Shown one piece after another: positions 40,201 to 55,000 of a DNA stretch of 64,000 nucleotides. The translations under genes and the position numbers were made by a program. Numbering within the stretch: position 1 is the stretch's first letter; each line of letters begins with the position of its first letter. This DNA comes from Leptodactylus fallax. Lineage: Eukaryota > Chordata > Amphibia > Anura > Leptodactylidae. The stretch spans positions 682,001-746,000 of the forward strand of contig CAMRHE010000507.1 in NCBI GenBank assembly GCA_947044405.1. The letters are read 5' to 3'. The notes below the pieces were generated by a model. That model did not search any database, had not been told where the DNA came from, and saw only the letters and a program-made list of their open reading frames with translations.

Positions 40201-43200
40201 ATATGTAGTGTGCTTAGTCCGATATCTTGTGTGCTTAGTCTGACATGTAGTGTGCTTAGTCTGATATGTAGTGTGCTTAGTCCCATATGTAGTGTGCTTA
40301 TTCCCATATGTAGTGTGCTTAGTCCGATATGTAGTGTGCATAGTCTAATATGTAGTGTGCTTAGTCCGATATGTAGTGTGATTAGTTCGATATGTAGTGT
40401 GCTCAGTCTAATATGTAGTGTGCTTATTCCGATATATTGTGTGCTTAGTGCGATATGTAGTGTGCTTAGTCCGATATGTAGTGTGCTTAGTCCGATATGT
40501 CATTTACTTAGTCCGATATGTTGTGTGCTTAGTCTGATATGTAGTGTTCTTAGTCTGATATGCAGTGTGCTTAGTCCGATGTGTCATTTGCTTAGTCCGA
40601 TATGTCATTTGCTTAGTCCGATATGTCATTTGCTTAGTCCGATATGTACTATGTTTAGTCCGATATGTCATTTGCTTAGTCCGTAATGTAGTGTGCTTAG
40701 TCCCATATGTAGTGTGCTTAGTCCGATATGTTGTGTGCTCAGTCCCATATGTAGTGTGCTTAGTCTGATATGTAGTTTGCTTAGTCCGATATGTAGTGTG
40801 CTCAGTCCAATATGTAGTGTGCTTAGTCCGATATGTTGTGTGCTCAGTCCGATATGTAGTGTGTTCAGTCCAATATGTAGTGTGCTTAGTCCAATATTTT
40901 GTGTGCTCAGTCCGATATGTAGTGTGCTTAGTCCAATATGTTGTGTGCTTAGTCCAATATGTAGTGTGCTTAGTCCGATATGTTGTGTGCTCAGTCCGAT
41001 ATGTAGTGTGTTCAGTCCAATATGTAGTGTGCTTAGTCCAATATTTTGTGTGCTCAGTCCGATATGTAGTGTGCTTAGTCCAATATGTTGTGTGCTTAGT
41101 CCGATATGTAGTGTGCTCAGTCCAATATGTAGTGTGCTCAGTCCAATATGTAGTGCACTCATTCCGATATGTAGCATGCTCAGTCTAATATGTAGCGTGC
41201 TTAGTCCGATATGTAGTGTGCTTAGTCTGATATGTAGTGTGCTCAGTCCGATATGTTGTGTGCTTAGTGTGATATGTAGTGTATTTAGTCCTATATGTAG
41301 TGTACATAGTCTGATATGCAGTGTGCTCAGATCTATCTGTAGTGTGCTTAGTCCGATATGTCATTTGCTTAGTCCGTAATGTAGTGGGCTTAGTCTGATA
41401 TGTAGTGTGCTTAGTCCGATATGTAGTGTGCTTAGTCCGATATGTAGTGTGCTTAGTCCGATATGTCATTTGCTTAGTCCGTAATGTAGTGTGATCAGTC
41501 CACTATGTAGTGTGCTCAGTCCGATATGTTGTGTGCTTAGTCTGATATGTAGTGTGCTTAGTCCGATATGTAGTGTGCTCAGTATAATATGTAGTGTGCT
41601 TAGTCCGATATGTCATGTGCATAGTCTGATATGTAGTCTGCTTAGTCCCATATGTAGTGTGCTTAGTCCCATATGTCGTGTGCATAGTCTGATATGTAGT
41701 GTGCTTAGTCCGATAATTAGTGTGCTTAGTCCGATATGTAGTGTGCTTAGTCCGATATGTCGTGTGCATAGTCTGATATGTAGTGTGCTTAGTCCGATAT
41801 GTTGTGTGCTTAGTCCGATATGTAGTGTGCTCAGTATAATATGTAGTGTGCTTAGTCCGATATGTCATGTGCATAGTCTGATATGTAGTCTGCTTAGTTC
41901 GATAGGTAGTGTGCTTAGTCCAATATGTAGTGTGCTTAGTCCGATATGTTGTGTGCTTAGTCTGATATGTAGTGTTCTTAGTCTGATATGTTATGTGCTT
42001 AGTCCGATATGTCATTTGCTTAGTCTGATATGTCATTTGCTTAGTCAGATATGTCATTTTCTTTGTCTGATATGTAGTATGTTTAGTCCGATATGTCATT
42101 TGCTTAGTCCGTAATGTAGTGTGCTTAGTCCCATATGTAGTGTGCTTAGTCCCATATATCATGTGCATAGTCTGATATGTAGTGTGCTTAGTCCGATATG
42201 TAGTGTGCTTAGTCCGATATGTAGTGTGCTTAGTCCGATATGTTGTGTGCTTAGCCCGATATGTAGTGTGCTCAGTATAATATGTAGTGTGCTTAGTCCG
42301 ACATGTCATGTGCATAGTCTGATATGTAGTCTGCTTAGTTCGATAGGTAGTGTGCTTAGTCCAATATGTAGTGTGCTTAGTCCGATATGTTGTGTGCTTA
42401 GTCTGATATGTAGTGTTCTTAGTCTGATATGTAGTGTGCTTAGTCCGATATGTCATTTGCTTAGTCCGATATGTCATTTGCTTAGTCAGATATGTCATTT
42501 GCTTAGTCTGATATGTAGTATGTTTAGTCCGATATGTCATTTGCTTAGTCCTTAATGTAGTGTGCTTAGTCCCATATGTAGTGTGCTCAGTCCCATATTT
42601 AGTGTGCTTAGTCTGATATGTAGTTTGCTTAGTCCGATAGGTAGTGTGCTTAGTCCAATATGTAGTGTGCTTAGTCCGATATGTAGTGTGCTTAGTCTAA
42701 TATGTACTGTGCTTATTCCGATGTTTAGTGCGCTTAGTTCGATATGTAGTGTGCTCAGTCTAATATGTACTGTGCTTAGTCCGACGTGTAGTGCGCTTAG
42801 TTCGATATGTAGTGTGCGCAGTCTAATATGCAGTGTGCTTAGTCCGATATATTGTGTGCTTAGTCCGATATGTAGTGTTCTTAGTCCGATATGTAGTGTG
42901 CTTAGTCCGATATGTCATTTGCTTAGTCCGATATGCAGTGTGCTTAGTCCGATATGTCATGTGCTTAGTCCGATATGCAGTGTACTTATTCCAATATGTA
43001 GTGGGCTTAGTGCGATATGTAGTGTGCTCATTCCGATATGTTGTGTGTTTACTCCCATATGTAGTGTACATAGTCTGATATGCAGTGTGCTCAGTCCAGT
43101 CTGTAGTGTGCTTAGTCCGATATGTAGTGTGCTTAGCCCAATATGTAGTGTGCTTTGTCCCATATGTAGTGTGCTTAATCCGATATGTAGTGTGATTAGT

Positions 43201-43530
43201 CCGATATGTAGTGTGCTCAGTCTAATATGTAGTGTGCTTAGTCCGATATATTGTGTGCTTAGTGCGATATGTAGTGTGCTTAGTCCGATATGTAGTGTGC
43301 TTAGTCTGATATGTCATTTGCTTAGTCCGATATGTAGTGTGCTTAGTCCGATATGTTTGCTTAGTCCGATATGTCATTTACTTAGTCCGATATGTTGTGT
43401 GCTTAGTCTGATATGTAGTGTTCTTAGTCTGATATGTAGTGTGCTTAGTCCGATATGTCATTTGCTTAGTCCGATACGTAGTATGTTTAGTCCGATATGT
43501 CATTTGCTTAGTCCGTAATGTAGTGTGCTT
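37263..43530. repeat. Segmental copy 2 of the ~6.3-kb block
   Basis: Second copy of 26060..32540. It shares rare variants such as TGTTTTTAGTCTG (about 26888 and 38091) and CACTATTTAGTGTCC (about 28366 and 39569), with a small number of private single-base changes. Confidence 0.8.
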
Positions 43531-46500
43531 AGTCCCATATGTTGTGTGCTCAGTCCCATATGTAGTGTGCTTAGTCTGATATGTACTTTGCTTAGTCTGA
43601 TAGGTAGTGTGCTTAGTCCAATATGTAGTGTGCTCATTCCAATATGTAGTGTGCTCAGTCCGATATGTAGTGTGCTTAGTCCGATATGTAGTGTGCTTAG
43701 TCCGATATGTAGTGTGCTCAGTCCAATTTGTAGTGTGCTCAGTCCGATATGTAGCATGCTCAGTCTAATATGTAGCGTGCTTAGTCCGATATGTAGTGTG
43801 CTTAGTCTGATATGTAGTGTGCACAGTCCGATATGTTGTGTGCTTAGTGTGATATGTAGTGTATTTAGTCCTATATGTAGTGTACATAGTCTGATATGCA
43901 GTGTGCTCAGATCAATCTGTAGTGTGCTTAGTCCGATATGTAGTGTGCTTAGTCCGATATTTAGTGTGCTTAGTCTGATATGTAGTGTGCTTAGTCCGAT
44001 ATGTAGTGTGCTTAGTCCGATATGTAGTGTGCTTAGTCCAATATGTCATTTGCTTAGTCCACTATGTAGTGTGCTTAGTCCACTATGAAGTGTGCTCAGT
44101 CCAATGTGTTGTGTACTTAGTCTGATATGTATTGTGCTTAGTCTGATATGTAGTGTGGTTAGTCCGATATGTATTGTGCTCAGTCCGATATGTAGTGTGC
44201 TTAGTCCGATATGTGGTGTGCTCAGTATAATATGTAGTGTGCTTAGTCCGATATGTCATGTGCATAGTCTGATATGTAGTGTGCTCAGTCCGATATGTTG
44301 TGTGCTTAGTGTGATATGTAGTGTATTTAGTCCTATATGTAGTGTACATAGTCTGATATGCAGTGTGCTCAGATCAATCTGTAGTGTGCTTAGTCCGATA
44401 TGTAGTGTGCTTAGTCCGATATGTTGTGTGCTTAGTCTGATATGTAGTGTTCTTAGTCTGATATGCAGTGTGCTTAGTCCGATGTGTCATTTGCTTAGTC
44501 CGATATGTCATTTGCTTAGTCTGATATGTCATTTGCTTAGTCCGATATGTACTATGTTTAGTCCGATATGTCATTTGCTTAGTCCGTAATGTAGTGTGCT
44601 TAGTCCCATATGTAGTGTGCTTAGTCCGATATGTTGTGTGCTCAGTCCCATATGTAGTGTGCTTAGTCTGATATGTAGTTTGCTTAGTCCGATATGTAGT
44701 GTGCTCAGTCCAATATGTAGTGTGCTTAGTCCGATATGTTGTGCTCAGTCCGATATGTAGTGTGTTCAGTCCAATATGTAGTGTGCTTAGTCCAATATTT
44801 TGTTTGCTCAGTCCGATATGTAGTGTGCTTAGTCCAATATGTTGTGTGCTTAGTCCAATATGTAGTGTGCTTAGTCCGATATGTTGTGTGCTCAGTCCGA
44901 TATGTAGTGTGTTCAGTCCAATATGTAGTGTGCTTAGTCCAATATTTTCTGTGCTCAGTCCGATATGTAGTGTGCTTAGTCCAATATGTTGTGTGCTTAG
45001 TCCGATATGTAGTGTGCTCAGTCCAATATGTAGTGTGCTCAGTCCAATATGTAGTGCGCTCATTCCGATATGTAGCATGCTCAGTCTAATATGTAGCGTG
45101 CTTAGTCCGATATGTAGTGTGCTTAGTCTGATATGTAGTGTGCTCAGTCCGATATGTTGTGTGCTTAGTGTGATATGTAGTGTATTTAGTCCTATATGTA
45201 GTGTACATAGTCTGATATGGAGTGTGCTCAGATCAATCTGTAGTGTGCTTAGTCCGATATGTCATTTGCTTAGTCCGTAATGTAGTGGGCTTAGTCTGAT
45301 ATGTAGTGTGCTTAGTCCGATATGTAGTGTGCTTAGTCCGATATGTAGTGTGCTTAGTCCGATATGTCATTTGCTTAGTCCGTAATGTAGTGTGATCAGT
45401 CCACTATGTAGTGTGCTCAGTCCGATATGTTGTGTGCTTAGTCTGATATGTAGTGTGCTTAGTCCGATATGTAGTGTGCTCAGTATAATATGTAGTGTGC
45501 TTAGTCCGATATGTCATGTGCATAGTCTGATATGTAGTCTGCTTAGTCCCATATGTAGTGTGCTTAGTCCCATATGTCGTGTGCATAGTCTGATATGTAG
45601 TGTGCTTAGTCCGATAATTAGTGTGCTTAGTCCGATATGTAGTGTGCTTAGTCCGATATGTCGTGTGCATAGTCTGATATGTAGTGTGCTTAGTCCGATA
45701 TGTTGTGTGCTTAGTCCGATATGTAGTGTGCTCAGTATAATATGTAGTGTGCTTAGTCCGATATGTCATGTGCATAGTCTGATATGTAGTCTGCTTAGTT
45801 CGATAGGTAGTGTGCTTAGTCCAATATGTAGTGTGCTTAGTCCGATATGTTGTGTGCTTAGTCTGATATGTAGTGTTCTTAGTCTGATATGTTATGTGCT
45901 TAGTCCGATATGTCATTTGCTTAGTCTGATATGTCATTTGCTTAGTCAGATATGTCATTTGCTTTGTCTGATATGTAGTATGTTTAGTCCGATATGTCAT
46001 TTGCTTAGTCCGTAATGTAGTGTGCTTAGTCCCATATGTAGTGTGCTTAGTCCCATATATCATGTGCATAGTCTGATATGTAGTGTGCTTAGTCCGATAT
46101 GTAGTGTGCTTAGTCCGATATGTAGTGTGCTTATTCCGATATGTTGTGTGCTTAGTCCGATATGTAGTGTGCTCAGTATAATATGTAGTGTGCTTAGTCC
46201 GATATGTCATGTGCATAGTCTGATATGTAGTCTGCTTAGTTCGATAGGTAGTGTGCTTAGTCCAATATGTAGTGTGCTTAGTCCGATATGTTGTGTGCTT
46301 AGTCTGATATGTAGTGTTCTTAGTCTGATATGTAGTGTGCTTAGTCCGATATGTCATTTGCTTAGTCCGATATGTCATTTGCTTAGTCAGATATGTCATT
46401 TGCTTAGTCTGATATGTAGTATGTTTAGTCCGATATGTCATTTGCTTAGTCCTTAATGTAGTGTGCTTAGTCCCATATGTAGTGTGCTCAGTCCCATATT

Positions 46501-49500
46501 TAGTGTGCTTAGTCTGATATGTAGTTTGCTTAGTCCGATAGGTAGTGTGCTTAGTCCAATATGTAGTGTGCTTAGTCCGATATGTAGTGTGCTTAGTCTA
46601 ATATGTACTGTGCTTATTCCGATGTTTAGTGCGCTTAGTTCGATATGTAGTGTGCTCAGTTTAATATGTACTGTGCTTAGTCCGACGTGTAGTGCGCTTA
46701 GTTCGATATGTAGTGTGTGCAGTCTAATATGCAGTGTGCTTAGTCCGATATATTGTGTGCTTAGTCCGATATGTAGTGTTCTTAGTCCGATATGTAGTGT
46801 GCTTAGTCCGATATGTCATTTGCTTAGTCCGATATGCAGTGTGCTTAGTCCGATATGTCATGTGCTTAGTCCGATATGCAGTGTACTTATTCCAATATGT
46901 AGTGGGCTTAGTGCGATATGTAGTGTGCTCATTCCGATATGTTGTGTGTTTACTCCCATATGTAGTGTACATAGTCTGATATGCAGTGTGCTCAGTCCAG
47001 TCTGTAGTGTGCTTAGTCCGATATGTAGTGTGCTTAGCCCAATATGTAGTGTGCTTTGTCCCATATGTAGTGTGCTTAGTCCGATATGTAGTGTGATTAG
47101 TCCGATATGTAGTTTGCTCAGTCTAATATGTAGTGTGCTTAGTCCGATATATTGTGTGCTTAGTGCGATATGTAGTGTGCTTAGTCCGATATGTAGTGTG
47201 CTTAGTCTGATATGTCATTTGCTTAGTCCGATATGTAGTGTGCTTAGTCCGATATGTTTGCTTAGTCCGATATGTCATTTACTTAGTCCGATATGTTGTG
47301 TGCTTAGTCTGATATGTAGTGTTCTTAGTCTGATATGTAGTGTGCTTAGTCCGATATGTCATTTGCTTAGTCCGATATGTAGTATGTTTAGTCCGATATG
47401 TCATTTGCTTAGTCCGTAATGTAGTGTGCTTAGTCCCATATGTTGTGTGCTTAGTCCGATATGTTGTGTGCTCAGTCCCATATGTAGTGTGCTCAGTCCA
47501 ATATGTAGTGTGCTTAGTCCGATATGTTGTGTGCTCAGTCCGATATGTAGTGTGCTCAGTCCAATATGTAGTGTGCTCAGTCCGATATGTAGTGTGCTTA
47601 GTCCAATATGTTGTGTGCTTAGTCCGATATGTAGTGTGCTTAGTCCGATATGTAGTGTGCTCAGTCCAATTTGTAGTGTGCTCAGTCCGATATGTAGCAT
47701 GCTCAGTCTAATATGTAGCGTGCTTAGTCCGATATGTAGTGTGCTTAGTCTGATATGTAGTGTGCACAGTCCGATATGTTGTGTGCTTAGTCTGATAGGT
47801 AGTGTGCTTAGTCCAATATGTAGTGTGCTTAGTCCGATATGTTGTGTGCTTAGTCCGATATGTAGTGTGCTCAGTCCAATATGTAGTGTGCTTAGTCCGA
47901 TATGTTGTGTGCTCAGTCCGATATGTAGTGTGCTCAGTCCAATATGTAGTGTGCTCATTCCAATATGTAGTGTGCTCAGTCCGATATGTAGTGTGCTTAG
48001 TCCAATATGTTGTGTGCTTAGTCCGATATGTAGTGTGCTTAGTCCGATATGTAGTGTGCTCAGTCCAATTTGTAGTGTGCTCAGTCCGATATGTAGCATG
48101 CTCAGTCTAATATGTAGCGTGCTTAGTCCGATATGTAGTGTGCTTAGTCTGATATGTAGTGTGCACAGTCCGATATGTTGTGTGCTTAGTGTGATATGTA
48201 GTGTATTTAGTCCTATATGTAGTGTACATAGTCTGATATGCAGTGTGCTCAGATTAATCTGTAGTGTGCTTAGTCCGATATGTAGTGTGCTTACTCCGAT
48301 ATGTACTGTGCTTAGTCTGATATGTAGTGTGCTTAGTCCGATATGTAGTGTGCTTAGTCCGATATGTAGTGTGCTTAGTCCAATATGTCATTTGCTTAGT
48401 CCGTAATGTAGTGTGCTTAGTCCACTATGAAGTGTGCTCAGTCCGATATGTTGTGTGCTTAGTCTGATATGTAGTGTGCTTAGTCTGATATGTAGTGTGC
48501 TTAGTCCGATATGTAGTGTGCTCAGTCCGATATGTAGTGTGCTTAGTCCGATATGTAGTGTGCTCAGTATAATATGTAGTGTGCTTATTTCGATATGTCG
48601 TGTGCATAGTCTGATATGTAGTGTGCTTAGTCCCATATGTAGTGTGCTTAGTCCCATATGTCGTGTGCATAGTCTGATATGTAGTGTGCTTAGTCCGATA
48701 TGTAGTGTGCTTAGTCCGATATGTAGTGTGCTTAGTCCGATATGTCGTGTGCATAGTCTGATATGTAGTGTGCTTAGTCCGATATGTTGTGTGCTTAGTC
48801 CGATATGTAGTGTGCTCAGTATAATATGAAGTGTGCTTAGTCCGATATGTCATGTGCATAGTCTGATATGTAGTCTGCTTAGTTCGATAGGTAGTGTGCT
48901 TAGTCCAATATGTTGTGTGCTTAGTCCGATATGTTGTGTGCTTAGTCCGATATGTAGTGTGCTCAGTCCAATATGTAGCGTGCTCAGTCTAATATGTAGT
49001 GTGCTTAGTCTGATATGTCATTTGCTTAGTCTGATATGTAGTGTGCTTAGTCCGATATGTAGCGTGCTCAGTCCAATATGTTGTATGCTTAGTGCGATAT
49101 GTAGTGTGCTTAGTCAGATATGTACTGTGCTTAGTACGATATGTCATGTGCTTAGTCTGATGTGCAGTGTGCTTTTTCCAATATGTAGTGTGCTTAGTGT
49201 GATATATAGTCTGCTTAGTCTGATAGGTAGTGTGCTTAGTCCAATATGTAGTGTGCTTAGTCCGATATGCAGTGTGCTTTTTCCAATATGTAGTGTGCTT
49301 AGTCTGATATGTAGTCTGCTTAGTGTGATAGGTAGTGTGCTTAGTCCAATATGTAGTGTGCTTAGTCCGATAACTTGTGTGCTTAGTCCGATATGTAGTG
49401 TGCTCAGTCCAATATGTAGCGTGCTCAGTCTAATATGTAGTGTGCTTAGTCTGATATGTAGTGTCCTTAGTCTGATATGTCATTTGCTTAGTCCGATATG

Positions 49501-52023
49501 TAGTGTGCTTAGTCCGATATGTAGTGTGCTTAGTCCGATATGTAGCGTGCTCAGTCCAATATGTTGTGTGCTTAGTCCAATATGTAGCGTGCTCAATCCG
49601 ATATGTAGTGTGTTCAGTCCGATATTTAGCATACTCAGTCTAATATGTAGTGTGCTTAGTCTAATATGTCATTTGCTTAGTCCGATATGTAGTGTGCTTA
49701 GTCCGATATGTAGCGTGCTCAGTCCGATATGTAGTGTGCTTAGTCCAATATGTCATTTGCTTAGTCCGTAATGTAGTGTGCTTAGTCCACTATGAAGTGT
49801 GCTCAGTCCGATATGTTGTGTGCTCAGTCTGATATGTAGTGTGCTTAGTCTGATATGTAGTGTGCTTAGTCCGATATGTAGTGTGCTCAGTCCGATATGT
49901 AGTGTGCTTAGTCTGATATGTAGTGTGCTTAATTCGATATGTAGCGTGCTCAGTCTAATATGTAGTGTGCTTAGTCCGATATGTCATTTGCTAAGTCCGT
50001 AATGTAGTGTGCTTAGTCCAATATGTAGTGTGCTTAGTCCGTAATGTAGTGTGCTCAGTCTGATATGTTGTGTGCTTAGTCTGATATGTAGTGTGCTTAG
50101 TCTGATATGTAGTGTGTTCAGTCAGATATGTACTGTGCTCAGTCCGATATGTAGCATGCTCAGGATAATATGTAGTGTGCTTAGTCCAATATGTCATTTG
50201 CTTAGTCCGTAATGTAGTGTGCTTAGTCCACTATGAAGTGTGCTCAGTCCGATATGTTGTGTGCTCAGTCTGATATGTAGTGTGCTTAGTCTGATATGTA
50301 GTGTGCTTAGTCCGATATGTAGTGTGCTCAGTCTGATATGTAGTGTGCTTAGTCCAATATGTAGTGTGCTCAGTATAATATGTAGTGTGCTTAGTTCGAT
50401 ATGTCATGTGCATAGTCCGATATGTAGTGTGCTTAGTCCGATATGTAGTGTGCTTAGTCCCATATGTTGTGTGCTTAGTCCGATATGTCGTGTGCATAGT
50501 CTGATATGTAGTGTGCTTAGTCCCATATGTAGTGTGCTTAGTCCCATATGTCGTGTGCATAGTCTGATATGTAGTGTGCTTAGTCCGATATGTAGTGTGC
50601 TTAGTCCGATATGTAGTGTGCTTAGTTCGATATGTCGTGTGCATAGTCTGATATGTAGTGTGCTTAGTCCGATATGTTGTGTGCTTAGTCCGATATGTAG
50701 TGTGCTCAGTATAATATGTAGTGTGCTTAGTCCGATATGTCATGTGCATAGTCTGATATGTAGTTTGCTTAGTTCGATAGGTAGTGTGCTTAGTCCAATA
50801 TGTTGTGTGCTTAGTCCGATATGTTGTGTGCTTAGTCCGATATGTAGTGTGCTCAGTCCAATATGTAGCGTGCTCAGTCTAATATGTAGTGTGCTTAGTC
50901 TGATATCTCATTTGCTTAGTCCGATATGTAGTGTGCTTAGTCCAATATGTAGCTTGCTAAGTCCAATATGTTGTGTGCTTAGTGCGATATGTAGTGTGCT
51001 TAGTCCGATATGTAGTGTGCTTAGTCCGATATGTCATGTGCTTAGTCTGATGTGCAGTGTGCTTTTTTTCAATATGTAGTGTGCTTAGTCTGATATGTAG
51101 TCTGCTTAGTCTGATAGGTAGTGTGCTTAGTCCAATATGTAGTGTGCTTAGTCCGATACGTTGTGTGCTTAGTCCGATATGTAGTGTGCTCAGTCCAATA
51201 TGTAGCGTTCTCAGTCTAATATGTAGTGTGCTTATTCTGATATGTAGTGTGCTTAGTCTGATATGTCATTTGCTTAGTCCGATATGTAGTGTGCTTAGTC
51301 CGATATGTAGCGTGCTCAGTCCAATATGTTGTGTGCTTAGTCCGATATGTAGCGTGCTCAATCCGATATGTAGTGTGTTCAGTCCGATATTTAGCATAGT
51401 CAGTCTAATATGTAGTGTGCTTAGTCTGATATGTCATTTGCTTAGTCCGATATGTAGTGTGCTTTTTCCGATATGTAGTGTGCTTAGTCCGATATTTAGC
51501 GTGCTCAGTCCGATATGTAGTGTGCTTAGTCTGATATGTAGTGTGCTTAATTCGATATGTAGCGTGCTCAGTCTAATATGTAGTGTGCTTAGTCCAATAT
51601 GTCATTTGCTTAGTCCGTAATGTAGTGTGCTTAGTCCAATATGTAGCGTGCTTAGTCCGATATGTCGTTTCCTTAGTCCGATATGTCATTTGCTTAGTCC
51701 GTGATGTAGTGTGCTCAATCCGATATGTTGTGTGCTTAGTCTGATATGTAGTGTGCTTAGTCTGATATGTAGTGTGTTCAGTCAGATAAGTAGTGTGCTC
51801 AGTCCGATATGTAGCATGCTCAGGCTAATATGTAGTGTGCTTAGTCTGATATGTAGTGTACTTAGTCCGATATGTAGATATGTAGTGTGCTTAGTCCGAT
51901 ATGTCATGTGCTTAGGCTGATATGTAGTGTGCTTAGTCCGATATGTAGTGTGTTTAGTCCGATATGTCATGTGCTTAGTCTGATATGCAGTGTGCTTATT
52001 CCAATATGTAGTGTGCTTAGTCC
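43431..52023. repeat. 8,593-bp tandem unit, copy 1
   Basis: All variants, including rare indels, recur 8,593 bp downstream: a 19-bp monomer with TGTTGTGCTCAG at about 44737 and 53330, and a partial monomer GATATGTAGATATG at about 51879 and 60471. The left boundary is where variants before GATATGTAGTG stop matching. A one-T difference at about 51061 shifts the offset to 8,592 bp in the final part. Confidence 0.9.
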
Positions 52024-55000
52024 GATATGTAGTGTGCTTAGTCCGATATGTCATTTGCTTAGTCCGATACGTAGTATGTTTAGTCCGATATGTCATTTGC
52101 TTAGTCCGTAATGTAGTGTGCTTAGTCCCATATGTTGTGTGCTCAGTCCCATATGTAGTGTGCTTAGTCTGATATGTACTTTGCTTAGTCTGATAGGTAG
52201 TGTGCTTAGTCCAATATGTAGTGTGCTCATTCCAATATGTAGTGTGCTCAGTCCGATATGTAGTGTGCTTAGTCCGATATGTAGTGTGCTTAGTCCGATA
52301 TGTAGTGTGCTCAGTCCAATTTGTAGTGTGCTCAGTCCGATATGTAGCATGCTCAGTCTAATATGTAGCGTGCTTAGTCCGATATGTAGTGTGCTTAGTC
52401 TGATATGTAGTGTGCACAGTCCGATATGTTGTGTGCTTAGTGTGATATGTAGTGTATTTAGTCCTATATGTAGTGTACATAGTCTGATATGCAGTGTGCT
52501 CAGATCAATCTGTAGTGTGCTTAGTCCGATATGTAGTGTGCTTAGTCCGATATTTAGTGTGCTTAGTCTGATATGTAGTGTGCTTAGTCCGATATGTAGT
52601 GTGCTTAGTCCGATATGTAGTGTGCTTAGTCCAATATGTCATTTGCTTAGTCCACTATGTAGTGTGCTTAGTCCACTATGAAGTGTGCTCAGTCCAATGT
52701 GTTGTGTACTTAGTCTGATATGTATTGTGCTTAGTCTGATATGTAGTGTGGTTAGTCCGATATGTAGTGTGCTCAGTCCGATATGTAGTGTGCTTAGTCC
52801 GATATGTGGTGTGCTCAGTATAATATGTAGTGTGCTTAGTCCGATATGTCATGTGCATAGTCTGATATGTAGTGTGCTCAGTCCGATATGTTGTGTGCTT
52901 AGTGTGATATGTAGTGTATTTAGTCCTATATGTAGTGTACATAGTCTGATATGCAGTGTGCTCAGATCAATCTGTAGTGTGCTTAGTCCGATATGTAGTG
53001 TGCTTAGTCCGATATGTTGTGTGCTTAGTCTGATATGTAGTGTTCTTAGTCTGATATGCAGTGTGCTTAGTCCGATGTGTCATTTGCTTAGTCCGATATG
53101 TCATTTGCTTAGTCTGATATGTCATTTGCTTAGTCCGATATGTACTATGTTTAGTCCGATATGTCATTTGCTTAGTCCGTAATGTAGTGTGCTTAGTCCC
53201 ATATGTAGTGTGCTTAGTCCGATATGTTGTGTGCTCAGTCCCATATGTAGTGTGCTTAGTCTGATATGTAGTTTGCTTAGTCCGATATGTAGTGTGCTCA
53301 GTCCAATATGTAGTGTGCTTAGTCCGATATGTTGTGCTCAGTCCGATATGTAGTGTGTTCAGTCCAATATGTAGTGTGCTTAGTCCAATATTTTGTTTGC
53401 TCAGTCCGATATGTAGTGTGCTTAGTCCAATATGTTGTGTGCTTAGTCCAATATGTAGTGTGCTTAGTCCGATATGTTGTGTGCTCAGTCCGATATGTAG
53501 TGTGTTCAGTCCAATATGTAGTGTGCTTAGTCCAATATTTTCTGTGCTCAGTCCGATATGTAGTGTGCTTAGTCCAATATGTTGTGTGCTTAGTCCGATA
53601 TGTAGTGTGCTCAGTCCAATATGTAGTGTGCTCAGTCAAATATGTAGTGCGCTCATTCCGATATGTAGCATGCTCAGTCTAATATGTAGCGTGCTTAGTC
53701 CGATATGTAGTGTGCTTAGTCTGATATGTAGTGTGCTCAGTCCGATATGTTGTGTGCTTAGTGTGATATGTAGTGTATTTAGTCCTATATGTAGTGTACA
53801 TAGTCTGATATGGAGTGTGCTCAGATCAATCTGTAGTGTGCTTAGTCCGATATGTCATTTGCTTAGTCCGTAATGTAGTGGGCTTAGTCTGATATGTAGT
53901 GTGCTTAGTCCGATATGTAGTGTGCTTAGTCCGATATGTAGTGTGCTTAGTCCGATATGTCATTTGCTTAGTCCGTAATGTAGTGTGATCAGTCCACTAT
54001 GTAGTGTGCTCAGTCCGATATGTTGTGTGCTTAGTCTGATATGTAGTGTGCTTAGTCCGATATGTAGTGTGCTCAGTATAATATGTAGTGTGCTTAGTCC
54101 GATATGTCATGTGCATAGTCTGATATGTAGTCTGCTTAGTCCCATATGTAGTGTGCTTAGTCCCATATGTCGTGTGCATAGTCTGATATGTAGTGTGCTT
54201 AGTCCGATAATTAGTGTGCTTAGTCCGATATGTAGTGTGCTTAGTCCGATATGTCGTGTGCATAGTCTGATATGTAGTGTGCTTAGTCCGATATGTTGTG
54301 TGCTTAGTCCGATATGTAGTGTGCTCAGTATAATATGTAGTGTGCTTAGTCCGATATGTCATGTGCATAGTCTGATATGTAGTCTGCTTAGTTCGATAGG
54401 TAGTGTGCTTAGTCCAATATGTAGTGTGCTTAGTCCGATATGTTGTGTGCTTAGTCTGATATGTAGTGTTCTTAGTCTGATATGTTATGTGCTTAGTCCG
54501 ATATGTCATTTGCTTAGTCTGATATGTCATTTGCTTAGTCAGATATGTCATTTGCTTTGTCTGATATGTAGTATGTTTAGTCCGATATGTCATTTGCTTA
54601 GTCCGTAATGTAGTGTGCTTAGTCCCATATGTAGTGTGCTTAGTCCCATATATCATGTGCATAGTCTGATATGTAGTGTGCTTAGTCCGATATGTAGTGT
54701 GCTTAGTCCGATATGTAGTGTGCTTATTCCGATATGTTGTGTGCTTAGTCCGATATGTAGTGTGCTCAGTATAATATGTAGTGTGCTTAGTCCGATATGT
54801 CATGTGCATAGTCTGATATGTAGTCTGCTTAGTTCGATAGGTAGTGTGCTTAGTCCAATATGTAGTGTGCTTAGTCCGATATGTTGTGTGCTTAGTCTGA
54901 TATGTAGTGTTCTTAGTCTGATATGTAGTGTGCTTAGTCCGATATGTCATTTGCTTAGTCCGATATGTCATTTGCTTAGTCAGATATGTCATTTGCTTAG